This document shows, piece after piece, positions 9,786-20,478 of a stretch of DNA of 60,497 nt (positions are counted from its first letter, which is position 1; every line of letters begins with the position of its first letter). Origin of the DNA: Saccharibacillus sp. CPCC 101409. Its GTDB lineage: Bacteria; Bacillota; Bacilli; Paenibacillales; Paenibacillaceae. The stretch is taken from NCBI RefSeq assembly GCF_030518235.1, contig NZ_JAULSA010000020.1, positions 1 to 60,497 on the forward strand. Direction: 5' to 3'. Both the position numbers and the translations under genes were made by a program. A model generated the notes under the pieces. It searched no databases, was not told the origin of the DNA, and worked only from the letters and a program-made list of their open reading frames with translations.

Positions 9786-9812
9786 AAATAAGTGTACGGG
9801 TGTACTTATTTT
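9786..9812. repeat. Palindrome family A, copy 4
   Basis: Arms AAATAAGT / ACTTATTT flank a divergent core GTACGGGTGT. The outer TTATTT arms match the family; the loop fits the inverted orientation slightly better. Its centre is about 50 bp from that of copy 3. Confidence 0.7.
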
Positions 9813-10060
9813 CGGAACCCTGTTGTTTAGAGTGCGGCGAGTTCCGGGCCGCTGTCGAAAGTGCCCGGAGCGAAGCAGGTGTTTGTATGCGAGCCGGGCT
9901 TTCAGGAAACGTTGAACGTAACGGTTCCGGAAGTGCAGAATGCGAGTTTGAGGACGTGATGAGCCAAGAGAGCGAATAACCTTAGAAGCTTAAATCGTTT
10001 GGACCCGCGGGCCGCGATTTCGCGCTTTGCAGTTCAACTGCTTGCTTAACGCGGAGAAGC

Positions 10061-10097
10061 GGAAATCGCTGTGCCGAAGGGCTGCGATTTTTTAGGG
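10061..10097. repeat. Hairpin repeat family C, short copy downstream of pabB
   Basis: AAATCGC (10063-10069) pairs with GCGATTT (10084-10090) around a GCC..GGC tip. It resembles the adjacent copy at 10101-10156. On the minus strand it could also act as a terminator for pabB, but its T-run is short. The rest of 9813-10060 holds no gene that I can support; a further partial copy, AAATCGCGG, lies near 10012-10023. Confidence 0.6.
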
Positions 10098-10100
10098 CTC

Positions 10101-10156
10101 GCTTGGCGCGGGAATTACAAATCGCCTTGCCCGGAGGGGTAAGCGATTTTTGTTCC
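10101..10156 (-). repeat. Hairpin repeat family C copy that encodes the end of PabB
   Basis: This 56 bp stretch is about 82% identical to the 16S-leader copy at 121-176. It has arms AAATCGC / GCGATTT, a CCC/GGG tip and outer GGAA/TTCC ends. The pabB stop codon (10115-10117) and its last thirteen codons lie inside it, so the element supplies the C-terminus of the protein. Confidence 0.75.
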
Positions 10157-12040
10157 TAACTCAGCGCAGAAGACCGCGCGGCTCACGGAGCGGGCTTTAT
10201 TATAACACTCCCGATACTCGCGGTACGGTTCCGAATCGATCACGATCCCGGCGCCGGCCTGCATATGTCCGATTCCGTCCTGGACAACCAGCGTACGAAT
10301 AATAATATTTAATTCCATATTGCCGCTGTAGTCAATCCAGCCCATGGAGCCGGTATACGGGCCGCGGCGGACGGGTTCGAGTTCTTCGACGATCTGCATC
10401 GTGCGCACTTTGGGCGCGCCGGTAATGGTTCCGCCGGGAAAAACGGCGGCGATTACGTCGTACGCCGTCTTGCCGGGAGCCAGATCGGCTTCCACCTGCG
10501 AAACCAGATGCATCACATGCGCATAGCGCTCGATCGTCATCAGTTCCGGGACGACGACGGAGCCGTAAGCGGCGGCGCGGCCCAGATCGTTGCGCTGAAG
10601 ATCGACGAGCATGATATGCTCGGCCCGTTCTTTTTCGCTGCCGGCCAGTTCCTCGGCCATGCGAAGATCTTCTTCTTTGTCGGCGCCGCGCCGACGAGTG
10701 CCGGCGATCGGCCGGGCGGCCAGACGGCCGTCTTCCAGCCTGACCAGCAGCTCCGGCGAACCGGAAACAAGCTGGAAGCCGGGAAAGCGCAGGAAGCCCA
10801 TATAAGGCGACGGATTGACGATGCGCATCCATTCGTAGATTTCTTCGGGCGAGGCTTTGAGCCTGCGCTGTTTGCGCAGCGACAGATTCACCTGGAACAC
10901 GTCGCCGCTGCGGATATACTCCTGGATGCGGCGCACCGCTTCTTCGAACTCCGCCTGCGCGAACTTCGTTTCAAAACCGTCCGCGTCGAGCCGGCCGGCA
11001 AGCTGCCGCTCCGCTTCGTCGACGATCTCCGCCCGCCGCGCTTCGCTGTGCGCCGGCTCCGCGCGCTCGAAGCGCCGCCAGCGCTCCAGCATGCGCTCCG
11101 CATCCCGCGCCGCCTGCGCGTAGGCCGCCTTCAGCGCGGCCCGCCCAACCGGAGCGGCCTGCTGCTCCGGCCGCTCGTTCCCGGACGCGCATCCCGCCGC
11201 GTCCGGGAAAGCCCCCGGCTGCGCAGCAGCCGTCTCCGCCGCCTCCGCTCCGGCGAGCTCGCCAAGCGGAACCTGTACGGCGCAGTACACCGACCGCTCC
11301 GCATGGTCGACAATCCACAGCTCCCTTACGCGCATAAACGCGTAATCGGGAAGCCCGGCTGCGCCGAGGTCGTCGCCGGCCAGCTCCGGCAGCCGCTCCA
11401 GCGATCTCGCGACGTCGTACGCGAGAAAGCCCACCGCGCCGCCGCAGAATTTCGGCGCGCCGGGCACCCGCGGCCCCCGGTGCGGCTCCATCCAGCCGCG
11501 AATCGCTTCGACCGGCGTCCCCCGCCGAAGCGAACCTTCCATGCCGGCGGAATCTCCAACCGCCCGGGCGCCCTGCGGCGCTGCATCCGCATCGGGGAAC
11601 GCTTCCCGCGGCGCTTGCTCTGCCGGCCCCTTCGCTTCGGCGGTTCCGGCCGCCCGGGCACGGGTGGCTTCTTCCGTCATTTTCGCTTCGCCGCCTCGTT
11701 CCGTTCCCGAGCCGCCGTATGCGGAAACTTTCGCCCGAACGCCCGCGCCGCCGGCTTGTTCCTCACCGTTTCTCTTCCGACCCGTTGCGCGGGCAAAATT
11801 CGTTACCCTCGCTTCCGCGCCTTTCCCCTGCAGGATTGACTCCGCTTCCAAGCCCAGAAACGTATACCGCCCTTCCTTGCCGCTTTCCAGCACAAACGCA
11901 TATGGAGAACTTTCCTGCCAGGCTTCCAGCCAGGAGTCCGGCTGCTTCTCCAATGTACTGCGCAGCACATACGGAAAACGGGTGTATCCCTGCTCCGCCC
12001 ATTCCGTCCACTGCGACAGGGACGCGATGATCTCGCTCAC
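10115..12040 (-). CDS. pabB: Aminodeoxychorismate synthase component I with two Ala/Glu-rich insertions
   Basis: PabB aminates chorismate, with ammonia from PabA, to 4-amino-4-deoxychorismate. At 641 residues it is well above the roughly 470 usual for the family. The chorismate-binding domain (about 345-620) is intact: DVFQVNLSL, RPIAGTRRRG, LVDLQRNDLGR and GTITGAPK. The excess lies in two low-complexity Ala/Gly/Glu/Arg-rich stretches, about residues 73-170 (between RYTFLGLE and the GAPKFCGG segment) and about 258-300. The last thirteen residues (ending YPSGQGDL) are encoded by a hairpin repeat. The ATG at 12040 follows a GGAG-rich site. The TrpE-like alternative is less likely next to pabA-pabC-folP. 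Confidence 0.93.
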   Translation of the reverse strand: MSEIIASLSQWTEWAEQGYTRFPYVLRSTLEKQPDSWLEAWQESSPYAFVLESGKEGRYTFLGLEAESILQGKGAEARVTNFARATGRKRNGEEQAGGAGVRAKVSAYGGSGTERGGEAKMTEEATRARAAGTAEAKGPAEQAPREAFPDADAAPQGARAVGDSAGMEGSLRRGTPVEAIRGWMEPHRGPRVPGAPKFCGGAVGFLAYDVARSLERLPELAGDDLGAAGLPDYAFMRVRELWIVDHAERSVYCAVQVPLGELAGAEAAETAAAQPGAFPDAAGCASGNERPEQQAAPVGRAALKAAYAQAARDAERMLERWRRFERAEPAHSEARRAEIVDEAERQLAGRLDADGFETKFAQAEFEEAVRRIQEYIRSGDVFQVNLSLRKQRRLKASPEEIYEWMRIVNPSPYMGFLRFPGFQLVSGSPELLVRLEDGRLAARPIAGTRRRGADKEEDLRMAEELAGSEKERAEHIMLVDLQRNDLGRAAAYGSVVVPELMTIERYAHVMHLVSQVEADLAPGKTAYDVIAAVFPGGTITGAPKVRTMQIVEELEPVRRGPYTGSMGWIDYSGNMELNIIIRTLVVQDGIGHMQAGAGIVIDSEPYREYRECYNKARSVSRAVFCAELGTKIAYPSGQGDL

Positions 12041-12092
12041 TTTTCCGCACTCCTTTCCGGGCCCGCCCGGCCGTTATGGTCAATTTGTGTCT

Positions 12093-12120
12093 ATTATACG
12101 ACGAAAACGGCCAGGGTCGA
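12093..12120 (-). promoter_or_regulatory. pabB (folate operon) promoter
   Basis: There is a perfect -10 TATAAT (12093-12098) with a 16 bp spacer and a partial -35 TCGACC (12115-12120), about 50 bp upstream of the pabB start. The rest of 12121-12301 shows no gene. Confidence 0.6.
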
Positions 12121-12301
12121 TAGCCAAAGCGACCGAATTCGACAACACTCTCTCATACAACCATCCGGCTGCATGCGACTTCCGATTCGGATGCAGGCGA
12201 AACGCGACCGGAGACATCCAAACAAGCGGAAGCAAAAAGCCCCCTTGAGCGCAGCTGCGCCGAAGAGAGCTCATGTCCCGGGCGGAACAGGCCGGACGGG
12301 A

Positions 12302-12331
12302 TAAAACGGCCGCCTTCAAAGCGGCCGCGAT
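12302..12331 (-). terminator. Terminator after cysK
   Basis: On the minus strand GCGGCCGC-TTTGAAG-GCGGCCG is followed by TTTTA, about 30 bp after the cysK stop codon. Confidence 0.85.
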
Positions 12332-12361
12332 ATTCGATCTGAACCGAATCCCGATACGAAA

Positions 12362-13300
12362 TCAGGCTTCGAAGTTGTACAGCGGCGTGCTCAGGTAGCG
12401 TTCGCCGTTGCTCGGCACGACCGCGATGACGCGCTTGCCTTTGCCGAGTTCTTTGGCGACTTTAAGCGCGGCATAGATCGCGGCGCCGGACGAGATGCCC
12501 GACAGGATGCCTTCCTGCTTCGCCACATTGCGGGCCGTTTCGAACGCGTCGTCGTTCTCCACGTGAATGATTTCGTCGTAGATGTCCTGGTTCAAGATAT
12601 CCGGAACGAAGTTCGCGCCGATGCCCTGAATCTTGTGCGGACCCGGCTTGCCGCCGGCCAGGATCGGCGAAGCCGCCGGCTCGACCGCATAGATCTTCAC
12701 GTCGGGGAAGTTCGATTTGAGCACTTCGCCCGCGCCGGAGATCGTGCCGCCCGTTCCGATGCCCGCGATAAACGCGTCGAGCGTTCCGCCGATCGATTGG
12801 ACCGCTTCGACAATCTCCGGTCCCGTCGTTTCGCGGTGGATCTTCACGTTCGCTTCGTTCTTGAACTGCTCGGCGATAAAGTAATCCGGGTTTTCTTTCA
12901 GCAGTTCTTCCGCTTTGCGGACCGCGCCGTTCATGCCTTCCGATCCCGGCGTCAGCACCAGTTCCGCGCCGTAGGCGCGCAGCAGGTTGCGCCGCTCGAG
13001 GCTCATCGTTTCCGGCATGACGATCACGGCTTTATATCCTTTTGCCGCCGCCACCATGGCCAGACCGATCCCGGTGTTGCCGCTCGTCGCTTCGATGATC
13101 GTGCCGCCCGGCTTGAGACGTCCGTCCGCTTCCGCCGCTTCCACCATACTGATGGCGATCCGGTCTTTGACGCTTGCGCCCGGGTTCTGATATTCCAGTT
13201 TTACGTAAATTTCCGCGCTGTCTTCCGGTACGATCCGGTTCAAGCGGACAAGCGGCGTGTCTCCAATCAGATCCGTAATGCTGTTAACGACTTTGGCCAT
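12362..13300 (-). CDS. cysK: Cysteine synthase A (O-acetylserine sulfhydrylase)
   Basis: CysK makes cysteine from O-acetylserine and sulfide with PLP. The 312-residue protein shows the PLP lysine in GASVKDRIA (about residue 45), the substrate loop TSGNTGIG (about 72-79) and the phosphate loop [10 protein letters not shown] (about 180-189). The ATG at 13300 follows AAGGAGG. It stands alone between its own strong promoter and a terminator, in the B. subtilis position between hslO and pabB. No S-box or T-box is visible in the 180 nt leader. Confidence 0.97.
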   Translation of the reverse strand: MAKVVNSITDLIGDTPLVRLNRIVPEDSAEIYVKLEYQNPGASVKDRIAISMVEAAEADGRLKPGGTIIEATSGNTGIGLAMVAAAKGYKAVIVMPETMSLERRNLLRAYGAELVLTPGSEGMNGAVRKAEELLKENPDYFIAEQFKNEANVKIHRETTGPEIVEAVQSIGGTLDAFIAGIGTGGTISGAGEVLKSNFPDVKIYAVEPAASPILAGGKPGPHKIQGIGANFVPDILNQDIYDEIIHVENDDAFETARNVAKQEGILSGISSGAAIYAALKVAKELGKGKRVIAVVPSNGERYLSTPLYNFEA

Positions 13301-13484
13301 GGTAAATCCTCCTTCGAAATGGGTGAACTTAAATGAAAGCGGGGCCGGCGCTGCAGACAGCTCCGGTCTGGAATCGGCGGAAAGCGGCTCCCGGCTTCCG
13401 GATGCGGCAATCGTTTGGCGCGAGGTGAAGCAGGTGTCGTCCCCGTCTTAATCCGAGTAAAAAAGTAGGTTTTTAGCTTCTTTT

Positions 13485-13513
13485 ATCTTAGCAATCCGCG
13501 TGGTAAATGTCAA
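13485..13513 (-). promoter_or_regulatory. cysK promoter (near-consensus sigma-A)
   Basis: There is a -35 TTGACA (13508-13513), a 17 bp spacer and a -10 TAAGAT (13485-13490). The transcript would carry about 180 nt of leader, which has no riboswitch that I recognise. Confidence 0.88.
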
Positions 13514-13662
13514 TCCGGGAAGAAGTGGGGCAGGGCCGGTTTTTGCAGCTCCAAAAAAGCGCTATCAAAACGACGCCGAATATCGGGAGTTTCGCGCCGC
13601 TTCGGACGGGTAATGATCTGCAAGCAATGAAATCCGTCAATATCCAAGAGGAGGAATTCATC

Positions 13663-13812
13663 ATGAAACGGAAAACGCTTATGGGCGTCGCAGTCGGTCT
13701 CGGAGCCGCTTACCTGCTGAGAAACAAAGATTCGCGCAGCAAGCTTGTGAATCAATTCCAGTCTTTCGGCAGCAAAAAAGAAGATCGCGTCAGCGACAGC
13801 ACGGTGATTTGA
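13663..13812 (+). CDS. Small membrane-associated protein of 49 residues, unknown function
   Basis: This plus-strand gene starts at ATG 13663 after a strong GAGGAGG site. It encodes a basic N-terminus, one short hydrophobic stretch (GVAVGLGAAYLL, about residues 8-19) and a charged tail. It runs against its neighbours and shares a bidirectional terminator with hslO. B. subtilis has a foldase-like gene (yacD) in this interval, which is absent here. The good ribosome binding site and codon use support a real gene; the function is unknown. Confidence 0.65.
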   Translation: MKRKTLMGVAVGLGAAYLLRNKDSRSKLVNQFQSFGSKKEDRVSDSTVI

Positions 13813-13890
13813 TCGGACGCGGCGGCTTTTCGGGGCATTTATGCGAAAAGTCCTGGGCGAGCCGGTCAGCCGGCAGTATCGGATCATAGC

Positions 13891-13940
13891 AAAAAAGCCG
13901 TTTTCCCGTCCGCATAAGCGGCGGAGAAAACGGCTTTTGA
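13891..13940. terminator. Bidirectional terminator between the small gene and hslO
   Basis: A long stem AAAAGCCGTTTTC / GAAAACGGCTTTT, with inner GTCCGC / GCGGCG bases, is flanked by A-runs and T-runs, so it can serve both convergent genes. Confidence 0.92.
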
Positions 13941-14061
13941 TTTTTGCGCGTTTGCTGCGCTCGTTGAGATCGCTTTATAGTTACGCGCTTGCCAGACCCG
14001 CTTGCCGGAGCGCGCGGACGGCAAGAAGCCCGGGCAATCCGCTCGGCAAAAACGGACAATC

Positions 14062-14982
14062 TTATCCGCGCGTTTGCTCCAGGATCTTCTCCAGATCTTC
14101 GCGCTCGAATTGATAAGCTTCGTTGCAGAAATGGCAGACCACTTCCGCCACGCCCTGCTCTTCGATAATGTCTTCGATTTCTTTCGAACCCAGGCTGATC
14201 AGCGTGCGCTCGACGCGCTCGCGCGAGCATTCGCAGCGGAAATCGATATCCAGCCGCTCCTGTACCTGCACATCCGGCAGCACCCATTTCAGCAGTTCTT
14301 CCGGCGAAAGGCCTTGATCCAGCAGCGCCGAGACCGGCGGCAGCGTGGACACGGCGTGCTCGATCGCGTCGATCTCTTCGTCGGACAATCCCGGCAGAAG
14401 CTGCACGATAAAGCCGCCCGCGCTGATGACCGTATTGTCCGGCGCCACCAGCACGCCGATGCCGACCGCCGAAGGCGTCTGCTCGGATACGGCGAAATAA
14501 TAAGTGAAATCTTCGCCCAGCTCGCCCGAAACGATCGGCACGCTGCCGCGGTACGGTTCTTTCAGCCCCAGATCCTTGATGACGTACAGGAAGCCTTCCG
14601 TGCCGACCGCGCCCGCGACGTCGAGCTTGCCCATCGCGTTGCTCGGCAGATGCACATGCGGATGATCGACGTAACCGCGCACCTCGCCTTTGGCGTTGGC
14701 GTCGGCCACGATCTGACCGAGCGGCCCGTCGCCTTTGACCTGGATCGTCAGCTTTTCTTCGCCTTTGAGCATCGCGCCCATCATCGCGGCGGTCGTCAGC
14801 GTGCGGCCGAGCGCGGCCGTCGCCGTCGGGAACGTATCGTGTCTGCGGCGCAGCTCTTCGACGAGCTGCGTGCTGCGGACCGCAAAAGCGCGGACTTTGC
14901 CTTTCAGCGCCGTGCCTCTGACCAGATAATCGCGTTCCGGATGTTCGGAACCGCCGTTATGCGCATGTTCGTTGTTTTCCAT
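14062..14982 (-). CDS. hslO: Redox-regulated chaperone Hsp33
   Basis: Hsp33 is a cytoplasmic holdase switched on by oxidation, which releases zinc from four cysteines and unfolds the C-terminal domain. Those cysteines are visible as CEC and CHFC near the end of this 306-residue protein. The N-terminal core domain contains the typical GAMLKGEEKLTIQVKGDGP region. The ATG at 14982 follows GGAGGAG. It lies between coaX and cysK as in B. subtilis. Confidence 0.97.
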   Translation of the reverse strand: MENNEHAHNGGSEHPERDYLVRGTALKGKVRAFAVRSTQLVEELRRRHDTFPTATAALGRTLTTAAMMGAMLKGEEKLTIQVKGDGPLGQIVADANAKGEVRGYVDHPHVHLPSNAMGKLDVAGAVGTEGFLYVIKDLGLKEPYRGSVPIVSGELGEDFTYYFAVSEQTPSAVGIGVLVAPDNTVISAGGFIVQLLPGLSDEEIDAIEHAVSTLPPVSALLDQGLSPEELLKWVLPDVQVQERLDIDFRCECSRERVERTLISLGSKEIEDIIEEQGVAEVVCHFCNEAYQFEREDLEKILEQTRG

Positions 14983-15049
14983 TCAGCAGTCTCCTCCACT
15001 TCCGTCCGCTGTCGCGGCGGTTTTTTTTATTTGCTTGCTTTGATTTCGA

Positions 15050-15826
15050 TTAAGCTTTGGCAAACCGGTTGCGCTCGTAGATCAAACGCAGTCCTTCGAG
15101 CGTCAGCATCGGATTGACTTCCTGCACCGTTTCCGTCTCTGCGCAGATCAGCGGCGCCAGGCCGCCGGTCGCCACGACTTTCAGCTCCGTGCCCATTTCT
15201 TCGCGGATGCGCTTGACGATGCCGTCCACCTGTCCCGCGTAGCCGTAAATGATGCCCGACTGCATCGCGTGGACCGTGTTGCGTCCGATGACCTTTTTCG
15301 GCTTCTCCAGCTCGATTCTCGGCAGCTTCGACGCGCGCTGATACAGCGCTTCGGTCGAAATGCCCAGTCCCGGCACGATCGCGCCGCCCAGGTAATTCCC
15401 CTGGTCGTCGATGCAATCGAAAGTGGTAGCCGTGCCGAAATCGACGACGACCAGCGCGCCTCCGTACAGCTCGACCGCCGCCACCGCATTGACGATCCGG
15501 TCCGCTCCGATTTCTCTCGGGTTTTCGTAGCGCAGGTTGAGTCCGGTCTTGATGCCCGGTCCGACCAGCAGCGGAGTCCGTTTGAGATAAGTGCGGCACA
15601 TCTGCTCAATGACGCCGACGATCGGCGGCACCACCGACGAGATAATCACGCCTTCGATCTTGTCGGCGTCGATCTTCGACATGCGGAACAGATTATAGAT
15701 CATTACCCCGTATTCGTCGCTCGTCGCCTGGCGGCTGGTGCTGATGCGAAAATGATGCAGCAGCGTTCGCTCTTCGTATACGCCGAGCACAATATTGGTG
15801 TTTCCGATATCCACTACAAGAATCAC
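15050..15826 (-). CDS. coaX: Type III pantothenate kinase
   Basis: CoaX phosphorylates pantothenate in the first step of coenzyme A synthesis; the type III enzyme belongs to the acetate/sugar kinase (ASKHA) superfamily and is not inhibited by CoA. The 258-residue protein has DIGNTNIVLGVY at the start (phosphate 1), GADRIVNA (about 109-116) and DFGTATTFD (about 129-137). The GTG start at 15826 follows AAAGGAGG. It has its own extended -10 promoter (TGGTACAAT, -10 at 15967-15972) and lies downstream of the ftsH terminator. Confidence 0.96.
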   Translation of the reverse strand: MILVVDIGNTNIVLGVYEERTLLHHFRISTSRQATSDEYGVMIYNLFRMSKIDADKIEGVIISSVVPPIVGVIEQMCRTYLKRTPLLVGPGIKTGLNLRYENPREIGADRIVNAVAAVELYGGALVVVDFGTATTFDCIDDQGNYLGGAIVPGLGISTEALYQRASKLPRIELEKPKKVIGRNTVHAMQSGIIYGYAGQVDGIVKRIREEMGTELKVVATGGLAPLICAETETVQEVNPMLTLEGLRLIYERNRFAKA

Positions 15827-15966
15827 GCGGTTGTTATCCTCCTTTGCGTTCCGAACGGAAGGAATAGGGTTCCGGACCGTTCCTGCGCGGACCGCTTCCG
15901 ATACGGCCGAATCTATTCGGCGCGACGGGACGGACGTCCGCCCGCAGTCCGTTTATCGCTTTCTGC

Positions 15967-15972
15967 ATTGTA
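15967..15972 (-). promoter_or_regulatory. coaX -10 element (extended)
   Basis: The minus strand reads TGGTACAAT, an extended -10 box without a clear -35, about 140 bp upstream of coaX. The rest of 15827-16051 is non-coding. Confidence 0.5.
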
Positions 15973-16051
15973 CCATTATCGCCGCCTGCGGGCACCCGTT
16001 TGCGTCATTATTCGCGCATCCGCTTGGCGCATTTGACGGAATCGAACTCGC

Positions 16052-16086
16052 AAAAAGACCGGAAAACGAAAAATCGTTTTCCGGTC
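16052..16086 (-). terminator. Terminator after ftsH
   Basis: A perfect 13 bp stem GACCGGAAAACGA / TCGTTTTCCGGTC is followed on the minus strand by TTTTTG, about 65 bp after the ftsH stop. Confidence 0.93.
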
Positions 16087-16152
16087 CCGCATCCGTACGG
16101 TTGAAGATCAGGATAAACTGCCCGGCATTCGTTCACCGGCATTCTGGCTTGA

Positions 16153-18180
<2,028 letters not shown>

Positions 18181-18209
18181 CCTCAACCTCCTCTCAAGAC
18201 ACTGAAGTT

Positions 18210-18239
18210 ATTTTAACATAGTCGGTTCGCACATCACAA
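18210..18239 (-). promoter_or_regulatory. ftsH promoter
   Basis: There is a -35 TTGTGA (18234-18239), an 18 bp spacer and a -10 TAAAAT (18210-18215), 30 bp upstream of the ftsH start codon. Confidence 0.7.
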
Positions 18240-18349
18240 ATTCAGCAGCGGGGCGGTTTCGCGGGGAACCCGGCTCCGGTCGCCTTACGTCGATTAGATG
18301 AAACTTCCGTCCGGCTTTCCTGGACGAAAATTCCAGTTCCAGAAAAGGA

Positions 18350-18889
18350 TTACGTCGTGTAAATTTCCGGCTTGAGCACGCCGATATACGGCAGATTGCG
18401 GTAGTGTTCCGCGTAATCCAGGCCGTAGCCGACCACGAAAGCGTCCGGCAGCACGAAGCCCGTGTAATCCGCTTCCATCTTGACGGAGCGGCGCACCGGC
18501 TTGTCGAACAGTGTAACGACCTTCACGCTCTTGGCGTTGCGGTTCTTCAGCAGCTCGATCAGGTGGCTGAGCGTCAGGCCGCTGTCGATAATATCCTCGA
18601 CGATCAGCACGTCGCGTCCTTCCACCGTGTTGTCCAGATCCTTGATAATCTTCACCACGCCCGACGACTTGGTCGCCGCGCCGTAGCTCGATACGGCCAT
18701 AAAGTCCAATTCCATCGGAACGGTAATGCGTTTGACCAGATCGGCCATAAAAATGAACGCGCCTTTGAGTACGCAGATCACGAGCGGGTTGCGTCCTTCG
18801 TACTCGGCGCTGAGCTGTTCGCCCAGTTCCTTGATTTTGGCCTGAATTTCCTCTTCGCTGATCAATACCTCTTGAATGTCGTTTTGCAA
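18350..18889 (-). CDS. hpt: Hypoxanthine phosphoribosyltransferase
   Basis: Hpt salvages hypoxanthine and guanine to IMP and GMP using PRPP. The 179-residue protein carries the PRPP loop [14 protein letters not shown] (about 95-108) and ends with the [20 protein letters not shown] segment of the family. The start is a TTG at 18889, ten bases after AGGAGG. It sits 60 bp after tilS, in the conserved tilS-hpt-ftsH order; in B. subtilis TilS and Hpt are reported to work together on ftsH expression. Confidence 0.97.
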   Translation of the reverse strand: MQNDIQEVLISEEEIQAKIKELGEQLSAEYEGRNPLVICVLKGAFIFMADLVKRITVPMELDFMAVSSYGAATKSSGVVKIIKDLDNTVEGRDVLIVEDIIDSGLTLSHLIELLKNRNAKSVKVVTLFDKPVRRSVKMEADYTGFVLPDAFVVGYGLDYAEHYRNLPYIGVLKPEIYTT

Positions 18890-18949
18890 CTTGCTTGACC
18901 CTCCTGCCCATAGTCTGAATGTTCTTTCTATTTCTTTAACCCAAAACCG

Positions 18950-20380
18950 TCAACAAAGAGCCCGATCCATCCGAATATATAGAATCTTCTCGGTCCGTCC
19001 GTCCACCCAGGCGTGGGCGGATCTTCTCAGCCCGGCCAGCCAGACGACGCGCCCGCGCGCATCGCAGACGACGGGAACCAGTCCGCGCTCGGACGGAGCG
19101 ATCTTTTCGTCGATCAGCAGATCCTTGACTTTCTTCGTGCCGGCCCCGCGCGGCAGCTCGATCCGGTCGCCCGGAAGACGAGAACGCACGGTCAGCGGAT
19201 ACTCCAAACGGTCGGCGTCGAAAGCGGCCTCGTCCGCGCCCAGCGCAAGCAGGGTCTGTGAATCCGGGACTTCGTCCTCTTCCCGGAAAGTGAGTCCGCG
19301 GCTTCCGAACCAGATCCGTCGAGCATCCGGCTCTCTGCCGAGCAGCCTCGTCTTTGGCGTTTCGATCGGCGGCCTGCCGAGACGGAAAAACGCACGATCG
19401 TATTCGCGCGTGCAGGTCCGGCCGTATCCGAGATCGAGCGTCCAGGTCGAGGCATCCGGGGAAACCAGCTGCCTGCGGACGAGATCCACCTTGGCAAAGT
19501 CGGTTTCGGCGCCGGCTGCCGGCAGATAATTTAATATTAATTTAACCAGCCTGCGTTGTAAAGCGAAGGGGAGCGCGGCAAACCCCGCCGTATCAAGCTC
19601 CGTCGCTTCCCCGCTTCTTCGGCACAGCCTTTCGAACGCGCGATCGGTCTCCCCGGCTAGATAATCGTCCTCCGGACCCAGCGTATCGGCGAGCCGGTTC
19701 AGCGCTTCGACCAGCCGCCCGTTATAGCTTTCCAGCTGCGGCAGCGTCTCCAGCCGCAGCCGGTTGCGCGCATAATCAGTATGCGCGTTGCTGCTGTCTT
19801 CGGCGAATCGAACAGCGTTGGCCGCGCAGAAGCCGACCAGATCGGCTTTGCCGAACCGCAGCAGCGGACGCGCCAGGCGCATGCCGCCCCGCTCGCGCAC
19901 CCGGCGCATGCCGGCAAGCCCGGCGGGGCCGCTGCCGCGCAGCAGATGCAGCAGCACCGTCTCCGCCTGGTCGCCGGCGTGATGCGCCAGCGCGATTGCC
20001 GCCGCGCCGCGGCGAAGCGCCGCTTCCCGCAGGAAGCGGTAGCGCAGTTCGCGGGCCGCGGCCTGCGTGCCCAGCCCGCTTTCTTTCTTATAGGCCGCCA
20101 CATCCGGGCGCCCCAGTTCGAACGGCACGCCCAGCCGCAGCGCGGCCTGGCGCACCAGCTCTTCCTCCGCGGCCGATTCTTCCGGCCGCAGGCCGTGGTT
20201 GACGTGCGCGCAGACCAGCGCGAAGCCCTGTTCCAGGGACAGCGCATGCAGCAGATGCAGCAGCGCCATGGAATCCGGGCCGCCCGATACCGCGGCCACG
20301 ACGCAGTCGCCGGGCGCCCACATGGCGTGCTCCGCCGCTTCCTCCCGGATGCCGCGCAGCAGCCCGATGTCGTCTTTCAT
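18950..20380 (-). CDS. tilS: tRNA(Ile)-lysidine synthase
   Basis: TilS uses ATP and lysine to convert C34 of a minor tRNA-Ile to lysidine, which lets it read AUA; it is essential. The 476-residue protein has the PP-loop AAVSGGPDSMALLHLL (about 28-43), the N-type ATP pyrophosphatase domain to about 230, and the C-terminal TilS domains (ending RTEKILYIRMDRALC). The ATG at 20380 gives the family's usual start. A longer open frame running to 21409 is only overlap with the kinase gene. It is conserved next to hpt. Confidence 0.96.
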   Translation of the reverse strand: MKDDIGLLRGIREEAAEHAMWAPGDCVVAAVSGGPDSMALLHLLHALSLEQGFALVCAHVNHGLRPEESAAEEELVRQAALRLGVPFELGRPDVAAYKKESGLGTQAAARELRYRFLREAALRRGAAAIALAHHAGDQAETVLLHLLRGSGPAGLAGMRRVRERGGMRLARPLLRFGKADLVGFCAANAVRFAEDSSNAHTDYARNRLRLETLPQLESYNGRLVEALNRLADTLGPEDDYLAGETDRAFERLCRRSGEATELDTAGFAALPFALQRRLVKLILNYLPAAGAETDFAKVDLVRRQLVSPDASTWTLDLGYGRTCTREYDRAFFRLGRPPIETPKTRLLGREPDARRIWFGSRGLTFREEDEVPDSQTLLALGADEAAFDADRLEYPLTVRSRLPGDRIELPRGAGTKKVKDLLIDEKIAPSERGLVPVVCDARGRVVWLAGLRRSAHAWVDGRTEKILYIRMDRALC

Positions 20381-20478
20381 TGTTTGTTTCCGCCTTTCCG
20401 CCGCCTGCTTGCGGCAAACCCTTCCCGCGGCCCAATCCGCCGGGATTCGATCCCGTCGGCCGGCCTCGCCGCTTCCGC

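Noticed and set aside
9625..9812. Family A palindromes as insertion-sequence ends, CRISPR repeats or ordinary terminators
   Set aside because: There is no transposase, no target duplication and no cas genes. Spacing is only 50-61 bp and arm sequences differ between copies, unlike CRISPR repeats. T-runs are part of the AT-rich arms and are present on both sides, so terminator function is not distinctive.
13301..13500. A T-box or S-box riboswitch in front of cysK
   Set aside because: I found none of the conserved blocks (such as GGTGG for T-box antiterminators or the S-box core), only a good sigma-A promoter and a plain leader.
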